Shown here: positions 26,955 to 35,682 of the stretch, piece by piece
Position numbering within the stretch: position 1 is the stretch's first letter
How the letters are laid out: the number at the start of each line of letters is the position of its first letter
From: Paraburkholderia nodosa DSM 21604
GTDB taxonomy: Bacteria; Pseudomonadota; Gammaproteobacteria; Burkholderiales; Burkholderiaceae
DNA: 64,000 bases
Direction: 5' to 3'
Assembly: GCF_000519185.1 (NCBI RefSeq)
Contig: NZ_JAFA01000045.1
Coordinates: forward strand, 1 to 64,000
Program-made: the position numbers and the translations under genes
The notes under the pieces: model-generated
Told to the model about the DNA's origin: nothing
Databases searched by the model: none
What the model saw: the letters and a program-made list of their open reading frames with translations, nothing else

Positions 26955-28643
26955 TCAGACCGGCGGCGCCTGTCCAAAGCCCGCAGCTGCGTACCACGTC
27001 TCACAGTGGCGCAGCAGCGCATTGAGGTCCGACGCGGGACGCCCCCGCGCGCCGATATAGCCGTCTGGCCGCACCAGATAATACGCGGGCCGCGTGCGCC
27101 CGTACGCTTCGCTTAGCGAGGCCGCGCCCTCGCCCGCCAGCGGCGTCTCGCCGTTGGCGAGTTCGGCGATCCACCAGATCCGCAGCGCCTGCGGAAACAG
27201 CCGCTCGACGGCTTCGGCAAATCGCTTGAGCGCGGCGCTCACTTCTGCGCCGTTTTTCGCCGCTGCGGCGTCGGCGTCGCCCTCCACCAGCAGGAACAGC
27301 GAAAAACACGCCGGATCGTGCAGATCGAAGATGCGCCCCTTGCCCGGCGCCTTGCCTAGCGGACCGTCCACCACGCGCACGAAGGCGTCCGGGGCGCGCT
27401 CGCCCGCGCGGGGGCCGCCGTCCAGCACGCGCTCGAGCGTGAGCGGGCTGCGGCGATACTGGATCGACAGCTCGCTCACCGCCTGGCGCGCCGCGTCGCG
27501 CAGCGGCCCGAGCGCGACGAGCGCCGGCATCACGCGCTCGCGCAGCAGCTTGAGCGGGCCGTGATCGGCTTCCACCAGTTGCGTCATGAAGCTCGTCTGC
27601 TGCAGCACGAGCCGTTCGATCGGATAACGCTCCGCGTGATAGGTGTCGAGCAGGCGCTCGGGCGCGCCGCGCGCGTGCACGCGGGCGATCTTCCAGCCCA
27701 GATTGAAGGCTTCCTGAATGCCCGTGTTCAAGCCCTGCGCGCCTGCGGGGCTGTGCACGTGTGCGGCGTCGCCGGCAAAGAAGGTGCGGTCGACGCGCAG
27801 CTGCCGCACCATGCGGCTGTTCACGCTGAAGTACGAAGCCCAGCTCATGTCCGAGACGGACACCGGATGGTGCACGCGCTGCAGGATGATGTCGCGGCAT
27901 TCTTCCAGCGTGGGCACGGGGATCGTGCCTTCGGGCGCGGCGGGCAGCATGGCTTTGTGATCGGCGATCAGGCGGTAACGGCCGTGGCCGAACGGAAAGA
28001 GCGCGGCGAGACCGTCGCCCGATGCGAAGATGTGGAACTCGTCGTCGGACCAGGGCGTGCTCGCGCTCAGGTCGGCGAGCAGGAACGATTGCGCCATCGT
28101 CTCGCCGTCGAACTTCATGTCGAGGCGATGGCGCACGGTGCTATGCGCGCCGTCGGCGGCAATCACGTAAGCGCAGCGCAGCGACTCGACGCGCCCGTCG
28201 GGGCGGCGCACTTCCGCGCTCGCGCCGGCCGAGCCCTGGGTGTACTCCAGCAGTTCGCAGCCGCGCTCGATCTCCACGCCGAGCGTCGCGAGATGCCCGC
28301 CGAGGATGCGTTCGGTAACCGTCTGTTCAATGAAGAGCAGATAGGGATAGCGCGTGAAGAGCGGATCGAAGTCGAGCCGCGCGCGGCGCTGGCCGTTCGA
28401 ATAGAGATTCGCGATATGCGCGCGGTGGCCGAGTTCGAGAAACGGCTCGACGATCCGATGCTGCTCGAACAGTTCGAGCGTGCGCGCCTGAATGCCGATC
28501 GCCCGCGAGTGGCGTCCGGGCTGCGGCGCGCGATCGATCAGCCGCACGGGGATATGCGCGCGCGCAAGACTCATCGCGGCGGCGAGCCCGGTGGGTCCCG
28601 CGCCCACGATGAGCACGGGCGCGAGAGAAGAAGCCACGGCCAT
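26955..28643 (-). CDS. FAD-dependent aromatic-ring monooxygenase (PheA/TfdB type)
   Basis: The 562-aa protein is a group A flavoprotein hydroxylase. It has the N-terminal FAD fold (VLIVGAGPTGLAAAMSLARA), the DG motif (VIAADGAHSTVRHRL), the GD motif (FFAGDAAHVHSPAGAQGLN) and the C-terminal thioredoxin-like domain of phenol-hydroxylase relatives. The substrate is unknown; aromatic or polyketide-like compounds are usual. The ATG at 28643 has GGAGG just upstream. It is convergent with fdsD and stands alone, without catabolic neighbours. A palindrome lies 23 nt upstream of the start. Confidence 0.85.
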   Translation of the reverse strand: MAVASSLAPVLIVGAGPTGLAAAMSLARAHIPVRLIDRAPQPGRHSRAIGIQARTLELFEQHRIVEPFLELGHRAHIANLYSNGQRRARLDFDPLFTRYPYLLFIEQTVTERILGGHLATLGVEIERGCELLEYTQGSAGASAEVRRPDGRVESLRCAYVIAADGAHSTVRHRLDMKFDGETMAQSFLLADLSASTPWSDDEFHIFASGDGLAALFPFGHGRYRLIADHKAMLPAAPEGTIPVPTLEECRDIILQRVHHPVSVSDMSWASYFSVNSRMVRQLRVDRTFFAGDAAHVHSPAGAQGLNTGIQEAFNLGWKIARVHARGAPERLLDTYHAERYPIERLVLQQTSFMTQLVEADHGPLKLLRERVMPALVALGPLRDAARQAVSELSIQYRRSPLTLERVLDGGPRAGERAPDAFVRVVDGPLGKAPGKGRIFDLHDPACFSLFLLVEGDADAAAAKNGAEVSAALKRFAEAVERLFPQALRIWWIAELANGETPLAGEGAASLSEAYGRTRPAYYLVRPDGYIGARGRPASDLNALLRHCETWYAAAGFGQAPPV

Positions 28644-28665
28644 GCAGACCTCCATGCACTCGACA

Positions 28666-28682
28666 CGATACGTAGTGTATCG
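28666..28682. promoter_or_regulatory. Operator-like palindrome upstream of the FAD monooxygenase gene
   Basis: CGATAC-N5-GTATCG is a perfect 6+6 inverted repeat 23 nt before the monooxygenase start. On the minus strand it overlaps TACACT, which resembles a -10 box. TetR- or MarR-type repressors use sites like this, but no such regulator gene is adjacent. Confidence 0.45.
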
Positions 28683-28763
28683 CCCGCGCCGGGACCGGTC
28701 GCGCGGCAGCGCATCAAATGCGCTCTGAATCGAGCGGGAAGTCGCTGCGCAACTTGCCGCGCT

Positions 28764-29846
28764 TCAGTGTGCGTGCGGATGCCCGTGCGCCTGCGTGCGC
28801 CTGTGCGCGCCGTCCGGCATCTCCAGCGCGCAGCGGTGCTCGCTCGTGCCGAGATCCACCTGCAACGTCACGTGCCGCATGCCGAAACGGACCTGGAGCG
28901 ATTCGACCATATGATCGAGCGCGGCGTCGCCGGGGTGCCCCGCCGGCATCACGAGGTGCGCGCTCAGCGCGCAGCCCGTGGTCGAAAGCGCCCAGACGTG
29001 AAGGTCATGCACGTCGACCACGCCCTCCTGCTGCGCGAGGAAGCCGCGCACGCGCACGATGTCGACGTTCTCGGGCACGGCCGCAAGGGCAAGCCGCACC
29101 GACTCGCGCAACAGCCCCCAGGTGCCGTACACGATCACGAGCACGACCGCGATCGACATGAGCGGATCGATCCAGCTCCAGCCGCTCGCAAGAATCAACA
29201 GACCGCTCACGGCCACGGCGGCGGAAACGGCGGCGTCGGCGGCCATGTGCAGGAAGGCGCCGCGAATGTTCAGGTCGTCCTTTTGCCCGCGCATGAACAG
29301 CCACGCCGAAAAACCGTTGACCACCATGCCGATGGTCGCCACGACGAACACGTCGAAGCCCGCGACCGGCGCGGGATGGAACAGGCGGCCAAGCGCTTGC
29401 GCGAGGATCGCGCCGCACGCGAGCAGGAGCAGCGCGGCGTTGGCGAGCGAGGCGAGGATCGACGAGCTGCCGAACCCGAACGTGAAACGCGCCGACGGAC
29501 GGCGTGTTGCGAGCCACGCGGCGCCCCAGGCGAGCAGCAGGCCGAGCACGTCGGAGAGATTGTGGCCGGCGTCGGCGAGCAGCGCGGTGGAATGCGCGAG
29601 CACGCCATACACCGTCTGCACGACGACGATGAAGACGTTCAGCGCGACGGCGATGGCGAACGCGCGGCCGTGCCCCGCGACCGGCGCGTGATGATGGTGA
29701 TGGTGGCCGTGCGCGTGACCGTGCCCGTGTGGTGCGTGGGCGTCGTGGGCATGGCCGTGGGCGTGATCGTGATCGTGGTCGTGCTCGCCCTCGTGCTTCC
29801 TGGCGCCGTCGGCGTCATGCGCGTGTTCGTGATCCGCTGCGCTCAT
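28764..29846 (-). CDS. Cation diffusion facilitator metal efflux protein with a His-rich N-terminus
   Basis: This 360-aa inner-membrane antiporter exports divalent metals (Zn, Co, Cd or Ni) in exchange for protons. The first 55 residues are mostly His, Asp and Gly, including a run of six His. Six membrane segments follow; helix II has the metal site in ALLADAGHNLSDVLG (HxxxD) and helix V has HMAADAAVS. The cytoplasmic C-terminal domain has VHDLHVWALSTTG, and the extreme C-terminus is again His-rich. The start overlaps the arsR stop (ATGA), so the pair is co-translated. The CzcD/ZitB/DmeF type is likely. Confidence 0.92.
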   Translation of the reverse strand: MSAADHEHAHDADGARKHEGEHDHDHDHAHGHAHDAHAPHGHGHAHGHHHHHHAPVAGHGRAFAIAVALNVFIVVVQTVYGVLAHSTALLADAGHNLSDVLGLLLAWGAAWLATRRPSARFTFGFGSSSILASLANAALLLLACGAILAQALGRLFHPAPVAGFDVFVVATIGMVVNGFSAWLFMRGQKDDLNIRGAFLHMAADAAVSAAVAVSGLLILASGWSWIDPLMSIAVVLVIVYGTWGLLRESVRLALAAVPENVDIVRVRGFLAQQEGVVDVHDLHVWALSTTGCALSAHLVMPAGHPGDAALDHMVESLQVRFGMRHVTLQVDLGTSEHRCALEMPDGAHRRTQAHGHPHAH

Positions 29847-30163
29847 GCGCCCTCCTGCCATTGCGCCGAGGGCTCGGCCACGTGTTCCAGCATGCCGGCG
29901 ATCATCGCGCTGATATGCGCGTCCGCAGCCGCGTAGAACACCTGCTTGCCCTCGCGCTCAGCACGCACGACGCGCGCGGCGCGCAAAAGCCGTAGATGGT
30001 GACTCACCAGCGACGGCGACAAACCGAGCGTGTCGGCAATCGCCCCCACGGCGATCCGGTCCTGAACACAGGCGAGCACGATGCGCAGGCGCGTGGCGTC
30101 GCCGAGCAGGCGGAAGAGGTCGGCGAGCGGAACGACGCGCTCGTCATCGGAAACTGGGGTCAT
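29843..30163 (-). CDS. ArsR/SmtB-family metal-sensing repressor
   Basis: The 106-aa repressor has a winged helix (LFRLLGDATRLRIVLACV; SPSLVSHHLRLLRAARVV; wing REGKQVFYAAA). Its last helix reads D-x-H-x10-H-x2-E, the alpha-5 sensor site of zinc/cobalt sensors such as SmtB and CzrA. The helix-3 CxC motif of arsenic and cadmium sensors is absent. The ATG at 30163 is preferred to an upstream TTG that lies inside the operator. It is co-transcribed with the efflux gene and should be released by excess Zn or Co. Confidence 0.92.
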   Translation of the reverse strand: MTPVSDDERVVPLADLFRLLGDATRLRIVLACVQDRIAVGAIADTLGLSPSLVSHHLRLLRAARVVRAEREGKQVFYAAADAHISAMIAGMLEHVAEPSAQWQEGA

Positions 30164-30178
30164 GAATACACACGATAC

Positions 30179-30200
30179 ATATGAACAGGTGTTCAAATGT
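30179..30200. promoter_or_regulatory. ArsR/SmtB-type operator
   Basis: The core TGAACA-GG-TGTTCA is a perfect inverted repeat, with near-symmetric flanks (ATA on the left, AATGT on the right). It fits the 12-2-12 consensus of SmtB/CzrA-type repressors and lies 16 nt upstream of the arsR start. Confidence 0.8.
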
Positions 30201-30316
30201 TAGTTCAACAACGGATGCCAGTCAACTTTCGATCAACATTCGGCCAACTTCGGGAACGGGTCCGCGAGTGTGGGAAAATGCCGCCTTTGTGTCCCGAACG
30301 TTTTGCTTCTTCAGTC

Positions 30317-32263
30317 ATGGAACAGCTTTTTGTCCGCGCGTACGCCGCACATCGCGACGGCCGGCTGGACGACGCCGAGCGCGACTACCGCGCGACGCTC
30401 GCCGCCGATCCCGTGCACGTCGATGCGCTGCATCTGCTCGGCGTGCTACGGCATCAGCGAGGCCAGCACGCCGAAGCCGCGGACCTCGTGCGTCGCGCGG
30501 TCGCTTTGCGCCCTGACGACGCCGCGCTCCAGCTGAACCTCGGCAACGCACTCAAGGCGCTCGGCGAACTGGAAGGCGCGATCGAGCGCTTTCGCAACGC
30601 GCTCACGCTCGCGCCTGCCTTTGCCCTCGCGCATTACAACCTCGGCAACGCCTATGCGGTGATCGGCCGTCACGAGGACGCGATGTACGCGTTCGGCCAG
30701 GCCGTGCGCCTGCAGCCCGGCGACGCCTCGTCGCACAACAATCTCGGCAACGCGCTGCACGCGCTCGGCCGCCATACCGAAGCCGCCGACTCGTTTCGCC
30801 GCGCGCTCAAGATCCGCCCGGGCCACGCCGGGGCGCACAACAACCTCGGCATGTCGCTCAACGCGCTTGGCGACAGCGCGAGCGCGGTCGAACAATTCCA
30901 GAAGGCGCTGCGCGTGCAGCCGCGCTTCGTCGCCGCGCATTTCAATCTTGCGAATACGCTCGACGCGACCGGCCATCACGGCGAAGCCGTGGCTGCCTTC
31001 GAAACGGCGCTTTCGCTGCAGCCGCATTTCGCGCCGGCCCTGTTCGGGCTCGGCAATGCGCTTGTCGCGCTCGGCCGCCACGACGCAGCCATCGGGCCCT
31101 ACGAGCGTGCGATCGGCTTCGATCCGAAATTTGCCCTCGCCTGGCTCGCGCTCGGCGTGGCGCATCACGCGCTCGGCCGGCATGCGGCCGCGCTGCGCGC
31201 CTTCGACGAAGCGCTGCGCGTGCGGCCCGATCTGGCCGCCGCGCATTTGAATCGCGCGCTCACGTGGCTCACGCTCGGCGACTTCCGGCGCGGACTGCCC
31301 GAGTACGAATGGCGGCTCGATCCGGCCGCACGCGACGAGGCACACGCCAACGCACCGCGCGGCGCAGGCTACGCCCTGCCCCCGCAGGTGAACGCACCGA
31401 TTGCGTCGATTGCGCCGCGCACGACACAAAGCGCGCTGCCACGCTGGCACGGCGAGCCCCTGAACGGCCGCACGCTGCTGATCGAGGCCGAACAGGGTTT
31501 CGGCGACACACTTCAATTCGTGCGGTTCGTGCCGCAAGTCGTCGCAACGGCACAGAAAACCGGAGCGCGCGTCGTGCTCGAAGTGCAGCGCGCACTCGTG
31601 CCGCTCATCGCGCCCGCGGCCGAAGCGTGGCGCGTCACGCTCGTCGAGCAGGGCGCGCCCCGGCCCGCCGCCGACCTGCACTGCCCGCTCCTCTCGCTGC
31701 CGCTCGCGCTCGGCACGAGCATCGACACACTGCCCGCGCGCACGCCCTACCTCAACGCCAGCGCGGCCTACGGGCGCAAGTGGCGCGGCTCGCTGGGCGG
31801 CCAGGCGCGGCGCAAGATCGGCCTCGCGTGGTCCGGACGCATCCAGAAGCACGAGAATCGCGCGATTGCGCTCGCCGCGCTCGAACCGCTCTTCGCGCTC
31901 GATGGTATCGACTGGATCGTCCTGCAACCCGAACTCAGCGCCGCGGAACACGCGGCGCTCGACGCGCATCCACGGGCGCGCTCGATCCACCGGCTCGGCG
32001 GCAAGCTGCAGGATTTCGCGGATACCGCGGCCGTGATCGAACGTCTGGACGGCGTCGTGTCGATCGATACCTCGATCGCCCACCTCGCGGGCGCGCTGCG
32101 CGCGAAACTCTGGGTCATGCTGCCGTTCGCCGCGGACTGGCGCTGGTTTGCGGGCACTGACGAAAGCCCCTGGTACCCGCACGCGCGGCTCGTCCGGCAG
32201 CCGCGCCCACATGCATGGGCGGAAGTCGTGGAAACGGTCGCGAGCGATTTGCGCGACGCGTAA
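30317..32263 (+). CDS. TPR protein with a C-terminal glycosyltransferase-family-9-like domain
   Basis: The 648-aa protein has about ten consecutive 34-residue TPRs (residues 1-345; units such as HYNLGNAYAVIGRHEDAM with conserved L-G-N, A and terminal P). An Ala/Pro linker (about 350-395) leads to a C-terminal domain (about 395-645) with EAEQGFGDTLQFVRF, KIGLAWSGRIQKHENRAI and VVSIDTSIAHLAGAL. The last motifs resemble ADP-heptose:LPS heptosyltransferases and the C-terminal domain of bacterial OGT-like TPR proteins. It may glycosylate a protein or polysaccharide. The start ATG was chosen because the TPRs begin there. Confidence 0.8.
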   Translation: MEQLFVRAYAAHRDGRLDDAERDYRATLAADPVHVDALHLLGVLRHQRGQHAEAADLVRRAVALRPDDAALQLNLGNALKALGELEGAIERFRNALTLAPAFALAHYNLGNAYAVIGRHEDAMYAFGQAVRLQPGDASSHNNLGNALHALGRHTEAADSFRRALKIRPGHAGAHNNLGMSLNALGDSASAVEQFQKALRVQPRFVAAHFNLANTLDATGHHGEAVAAFETALSLQPHFAPALFGLGNALVALGRHDAAIGPYERAIGFDPKFALAWLALGVAHHALGRHAAALRAFDEALRVRPDLAAAHLNRALTWLTLGDFRRGLPEYEWRLDPAARDEAHANAPRGAGYALPPQVNAPIASIAPRTTQSALPRWHGEPLNGRTLLIEAEQGFGDTLQFVRFVPQVVATAQKTGARVVLEVQRALVPLIAPAAEAWRVTLVEQGAPRPAADLHCPLLSLPLALGTSIDTLPARTPYLNASAAYGRKWRGSLGGQARRKIGLAWSGRIQKHENRAIALAALEPLFALDGIDWIVLQPELSAAEHAALDAHPRARSIHRLGGKLQDFADTAAVIERLDGVVSIDTSIAHLAGALRAKLWVMLPFAADWRWFAGTDESPWYPHARLVRQPRPHAWAEVVETVASDLRDA

Positions 32264-32270
32264 GCGGCAC

Positions 32271-32308
32271 AATGAAAAACGGGGCGCCTGAGCGCCCCGT
32301 TTTTCATT
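32271..32308. terminator. Bidirectional intrinsic terminator
   Basis: AATGAAAAACGGGGCGC and GCGCCCCGTTTTTCATT form a perfect 17-bp stem around CTGA. It separates the convergent TPR gene and MHS transporter gene and ends both. Confidence 0.92.
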
Positions 32309-32351
32309 GCTTTCGCCGCGAGAGTGCCGGCTCAATCGGTCAATTCGCCGA

Positions 32352-33647
32352 TCAGGCAGCCTTGTACTGATTGCGCGCTTCCGGCGTGCGATAGAGCACG
32401 AGCGTCGCGATGAGGCCGCACACGCCCGCGACGCCCATCCAAGCCCCCGGCGCCGCCTTGTTGCCGCTCACGTGGATGAGGTAGGTCGAGATCGCCGGCG
32501 TGAAACCGCCAATCGTCGTCGCGAGGCTGTAGGCAAGCGAGAAGCCGGCCGTGCGCACATCGGCGGGCATGACTTCGGTGAGCGCCACGACCATCGCGCC
32601 GTTGTAGCAGGCGTAGAGGAACGACAGCCACAACTCGACCGTGAGCAGGCGGCCGAACGACGGTTCCGCCACGAGCCACTGCACCGTGGGATAGGCGGTG
32701 AGGATCGTGAGCACGGAGAAGGTGATCAGCATCGGGCGGCGGCCCACACGGTCCGAAACCGCGCCGGAAACCGGCAGCCAGAAGAGGTTCGACAAGCCGA
32801 TGCAGACCGTCACGATCAGCGTGTCGATCTCGTTCAACCTGAGCACTTCCTTGCCGAAGGTCGGCGTGTAGGCGGTGATGAGGTAGAACGACACGGTGGT
32901 CATGATGACCATGCCCATGCCGGCGATCACGACGCCCCAGTTCTGCACCATCGACGCCATGATTTCGCCCATCGACGGACGATGCTTCCTCTTCGCGAAC
33001 TCCTCCGTTTCCTGGAGCGAGCGGCGAATGATGAAGAGGAACGGCACGATCAGGCAGCCGATGAGGAACGGCACGCGCCAGCCCCAATTCGTCATCTGCT
33101 CGACGGGCAGCAGGCGATGCAGCAGCACGCCCAGCAGCGCGGCAAACACCACGGCGACCTGCTGGCTGCCCGACTGCCACGAGACGTAGAAGCCTTTGTT
33201 GCCCTTGGTCGCGATTTCGGAGAGATAGACCGAGACGCCGCCCAGTTCCACGCCCGCAGAGAAACCCTGCAGCAGGCGCCCCAGCAGCACGAGCGCCGGC
33301 GCGAGTATGCCGATGGTCGCGTAACCCGGCACGACGGCGACCGCGAGCGTACCGAACGCCATCAGGCCGAGCGTAAGCATGAGGCCCTTGCGGCGGCCGT
33401 GATGGTCGATGTACGCGCCGAGGATGATGGCGCCGAGCGGACGCACGAGGAAGCCCGCGCCGAACACGGACAGCGTGAGCATCAGCGAAGCGAACGCATT
33501 GTCACTCGGGAAGTAGGTCCGGGCGATCGCCGAAGCGTAGTAGCCGTAGACCATGAAATCGTACATTTCCAGGAAGTTGCCGCTGACGACGCGGAAAACG
33601 GTCCGGAATTTAGATTCGCTTGGGGATGCGTGGGACGCGGTAGACAT
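32352..33647 (-). CDS. MHS-family MFS metabolite:proton symporter
   Basis: The 431-aa inner-membrane protein has twelve hydrophobic segments and the MHS (metabolite:H+ symporter) version of the MFS loops: GAYIDHHGRRKGLMLTL between helices 2 and 3 and SDRVGRRPML between 8 and 9. The start of helix 1 reads VVSGNFLEMYDFMVYG, the pattern of citrate, tricarballylate and alpha-ketoglutarate carriers. A dicarboxylate or tricarboxylate substrate is likely but not proven. The ATG at 33647 follows GAGAG closely. Confidence 0.87.
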   Translation of the reverse strand: MSTASHASPSESKFRTVFRVVSGNFLEMYDFMVYGYYASAIARTYFPSDNAFASLMLTLSVFGAGFLVRPLGAIILGAYIDHHGRRKGLMLTLGLMAFGTLAVAVVPGYATIGILAPALVLLGRLLQGFSAGVELGGVSVYLSEIATKGNKGFYVSWQSGSQQVAVVFAALLGVLLHRLLPVEQMTNWGWRVPFLIGCLIVPFLFIIRRSLQETEEFAKRKHRPSMGEIMASMVQNWGVVIAGMGMVIMTTVSFYLITAYTPTFGKEVLRLNEIDTLIVTVCIGLSNLFWLPVSGAVSDRVGRRPMLITFSVLTILTAYPTVQWLVAEPSFGRLLTVELWLSFLYACYNGAMVVALTEVMPADVRTAGFSLAYSLATTIGGFTPAISTYLIHVSGNKAAPGAWMGVAGVCGLIATLVLYRTPEARNQYKAA

Positions 33648-33707
33648 GACACTCTCTGAAGAGACTGTCCGGGAAGCCTGAGCGGCTCGCGGGACAGTGA
33701 AAAACAA

Positions 33708-33983
33708 TCACTCGCGGTAAAGCGAGGGTCGCGCGCGCAGGCATTTTATTGTGCGGTACGCGCCGGGACCCAGATATTCGGGCATTTCCTTAAAAGAGGC
33801 TAGCAAAAAGCACCAACAAAGGCCAATTCTTCCATATTTATTACGATATAAATTCATTATTCTTTCATTGCGGGCGAGCCCGCCGCGAGCGTCCTCGATT
33901 GGGGCAAAATATCCTGCAGCAGGGCTTGGCGCGCGGCCCCCGACGCGCGCCCTGATCCAGACGCCCACACGTCCGCCATCCGC
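33708..33983. other. AT-rich intergenic region between the MHS gene and the GNAT gene
   Basis: Together with the untranslated part from 33648 this divergent gap holds promoters for both genes. The patch 33800-33870 (TCTTCCATATTTATTACGAT and onward) is far more AT-rich than its surroundings. No gene was found. Confidence 0.5.
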
Positions 33984-34514
33984 ATGACCGACATCCCAGC
34001 CCTCACGCTGCGCCCGGCCACCGTCGCCGATGCTCCCTTGCTCGCCGCCATGCATGCCGCAAGCTGGCAGGCCACGTATCGCGCGCTGCTGCCCGCTGCG
34101 TTTCTCGAACGCGAAGTCGACGCCGAGCGCGCGGCTTACTGGCGCGCGCGCATGGAAGCGCCAGGCGGCGAACGGCGGCTCGTTCTGATCGCCGAGCTTG
34201 CATCGGGTGCGGCCGTCGGCTTCGTCTGTGTCGAACGCCAGCCGGGCTCCCCCTGGGGCGTGCTGCTAGACAATCTTCATGCGCTTCCGGCGCACCAGGG
34301 GACAGGCGTCGGCAAGCGGCTCATGCGCGCGGCGCAGGACTGGGCGCGCGCCCAGGGCGAGACGCAGCTGTATCTGTACGTGCTCGACGGCAACACGCCC
34401 GCGATTGCGTTCTACGAGCGCCAGGGCTGGACCTATTCGGGCTCGGAGCCCGACCGCATGGGCGGCATCGACATCACAGCACTGCGTTACGTGTACCGGC
34501 TCGGCGGCCAGTGA
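33984..34514 (+). CDS. GNAT-family N-acetyltransferase
   Basis: The 176-aa protein has the GNAT fold: an N-terminal strand-helix (LTLRPATVADAPLLAAMHAA), the acetyl-CoA loop ALPAHQGTGVGKRLMRAAQ, and the C-terminal NTPAIAFYERQGWTYSG. The acyl acceptor cannot be told from the sequence. The gene stands alone after an AT-rich 336-bp gap that probably contains its promoter. Confidence 0.85.
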   Translation: MTDIPALTLRPATVADAPLLAAMHAASWQATYRALLPAAFLEREVDAERAAYWRARMEAPGGERRLVLIAELASGAAVGFVCVERQPGSPWGVLLDNLHALPAHQGTGVGKRLMRAAQDWARAQGETQLYLYVLDGNTPAIAFYERQGWTYSGSEPDRMGGIDITALRYVYRLGGQ

Positions 34515-34697
34515 AGTCCGCCAGCCTCAGCGCAAACAACCCAGGCTTTTAAGCCATTTCCGATGGAACGGCGAAATGGTGACGGTCATGATCGGCGGCA
34601 TCCCTTTAATTGCATGCGCCGCAGGCGCCCCATCGACACGCGCCGCCGATGACATTGCCACGCGGCGCCGTCGCCAGACCGGGGTTGCGAGAGATCG

Positions 34698-35624
34698 ATG
34701 TCAACATTTCAGTTCGTTCAGGTCGAAGGTGCGCTCGCGTTGCCGCATATTCGCCCGCTTGCCCATTTGCCCGCGTCGTTTGGCCGGGAATGGGCGCTAA
34801 CGCCTCCGCATTTCAGCCTGCGCGCCGAACTGCGCGCGCTCTATGCCGCCATCATGCACACGGTGTGTCTGAGCGCCGAAGCGTTTCGTGCCGCGGTCGG
34901 CTGGGGCGACGATCACCGTCCCGCTTCGCAGCCTCCGAGGCCCGTTGCAGCGCCTGTTGCCGCAACCGCCGGGCACCCCGCACACGCGCGGAGCACGCCT
35001 GATGCATCGCCGAACCGCACGCCAAAGCACACATCGCCGTTCGAACAGCGCAAGCTCGCTGGCGGCGCGGTCGCGATTGGCGGCGCCGCACTGCTCGCAT
35101 GGATCGTCGCGAGTCATGCACCGCACGATTCAGCAAGCGCAAGCGGCAACGCGACCCTGCGCCCAAATGCGAGCACGCTTCAAGACACCTCGCAGCGTCT
35201 GGCCGATGCGCGCTCACAGCACGCATCGGCCGCGAGACTGGTCCAGCGCGAAGCGCCCAGCAACGAGCGTGCGGTCGAGCGCAACGGCAGTCAGCGTGTT
35301 GCAGAACGCGGCGCGAACCCGCGTCGCGACGTCAGCACGTTTGCGCCAAATCGCGAAGCGCGTCCGGTGACGTCACATCGCCCGCATGGCGCCTATCCGC
35401 AAGCGCAAGGCTATTCGCCCCGGCCCACCGGTGCGAATCCCGCCGACGAATACGCGTCCATCCTTGCCTATGCGAAAACGTACGTCCCTGCACGCGCCTC
35501 GAATTCGCCGGCCGTGCCGGTCAACGGTACGGAATGGGTCAATCATGTTTCGCAACGCCGCATCACCGAGGTGCCGGACCGATTCACAAAGTCACTCGCG
35601 GACCCAGCCGCCGTTGCACGATAA
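34698..35624 (+). CDS. Hypothetical protein with one central membrane segment
   Basis: The 308-aa product has no recognised domain. Residues about 1-70 look folded (RAELRALYAAIMHTVCLSA); 71-115 are Pro/Ala/Thr-rich. A hydrophobic segment follows (LAGGAVAIGGAALLAWIVAS, about 117-136), then a long low-complexity part rich in Arg, Ser, Asn and Ala. The end (PADEYASILAYAKTYV, then VNHVSQRRITEVPDRF) looks more ordered. It is probably an inner-membrane protein with a disordered periplasmic tail. A clear terminator follows the stop, supporting a real gene. Confidence 0.6.
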   Translation: MSTFQFVQVEGALALPHIRPLAHLPASFGREWALTPPHFSLRAELRALYAAIMHTVCLSAEAFRAAVGWGDDHRPASQPPRPVAAPVAATAGHPAHARSTPDASPNRTPKHTSPFEQRKLAGGAVAIGGAALLAWIVASHAPHDSASASGNATLRPNASTLQDTSQRLADARSQHASAARLVQREAPSNERAVERNGSQRVAERGANPRRDVSTFAPNREARPVTSHRPHGAYPQAQGYSPRPTGANPADEYASILAYAKTYVPARASNSPAVPVNGTEWVNHVSQRRITEVPDRFTKSLADPAAVAR

Positions 35625-35627
35625 AAA

Positions 35628-35653
35628 AGCCCGGCAACTGCCGGGCTCTTTTG
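35628..35653. terminator. Bidirectional intrinsic terminator
   Basis: AGCCCGGC-AACT-GCCGGGCT is a perfect 8-bp stem with a tetraloop, followed by CTTTT on the plus strand and TTTTTT on the minus strand. It ends the hypothetical gene and the convergent DUF2968 gene. Confidence 0.88.
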
Positions 35654-35682
35654 TAGCACGCGGGGAAAAGCGCCTGCCGTTC

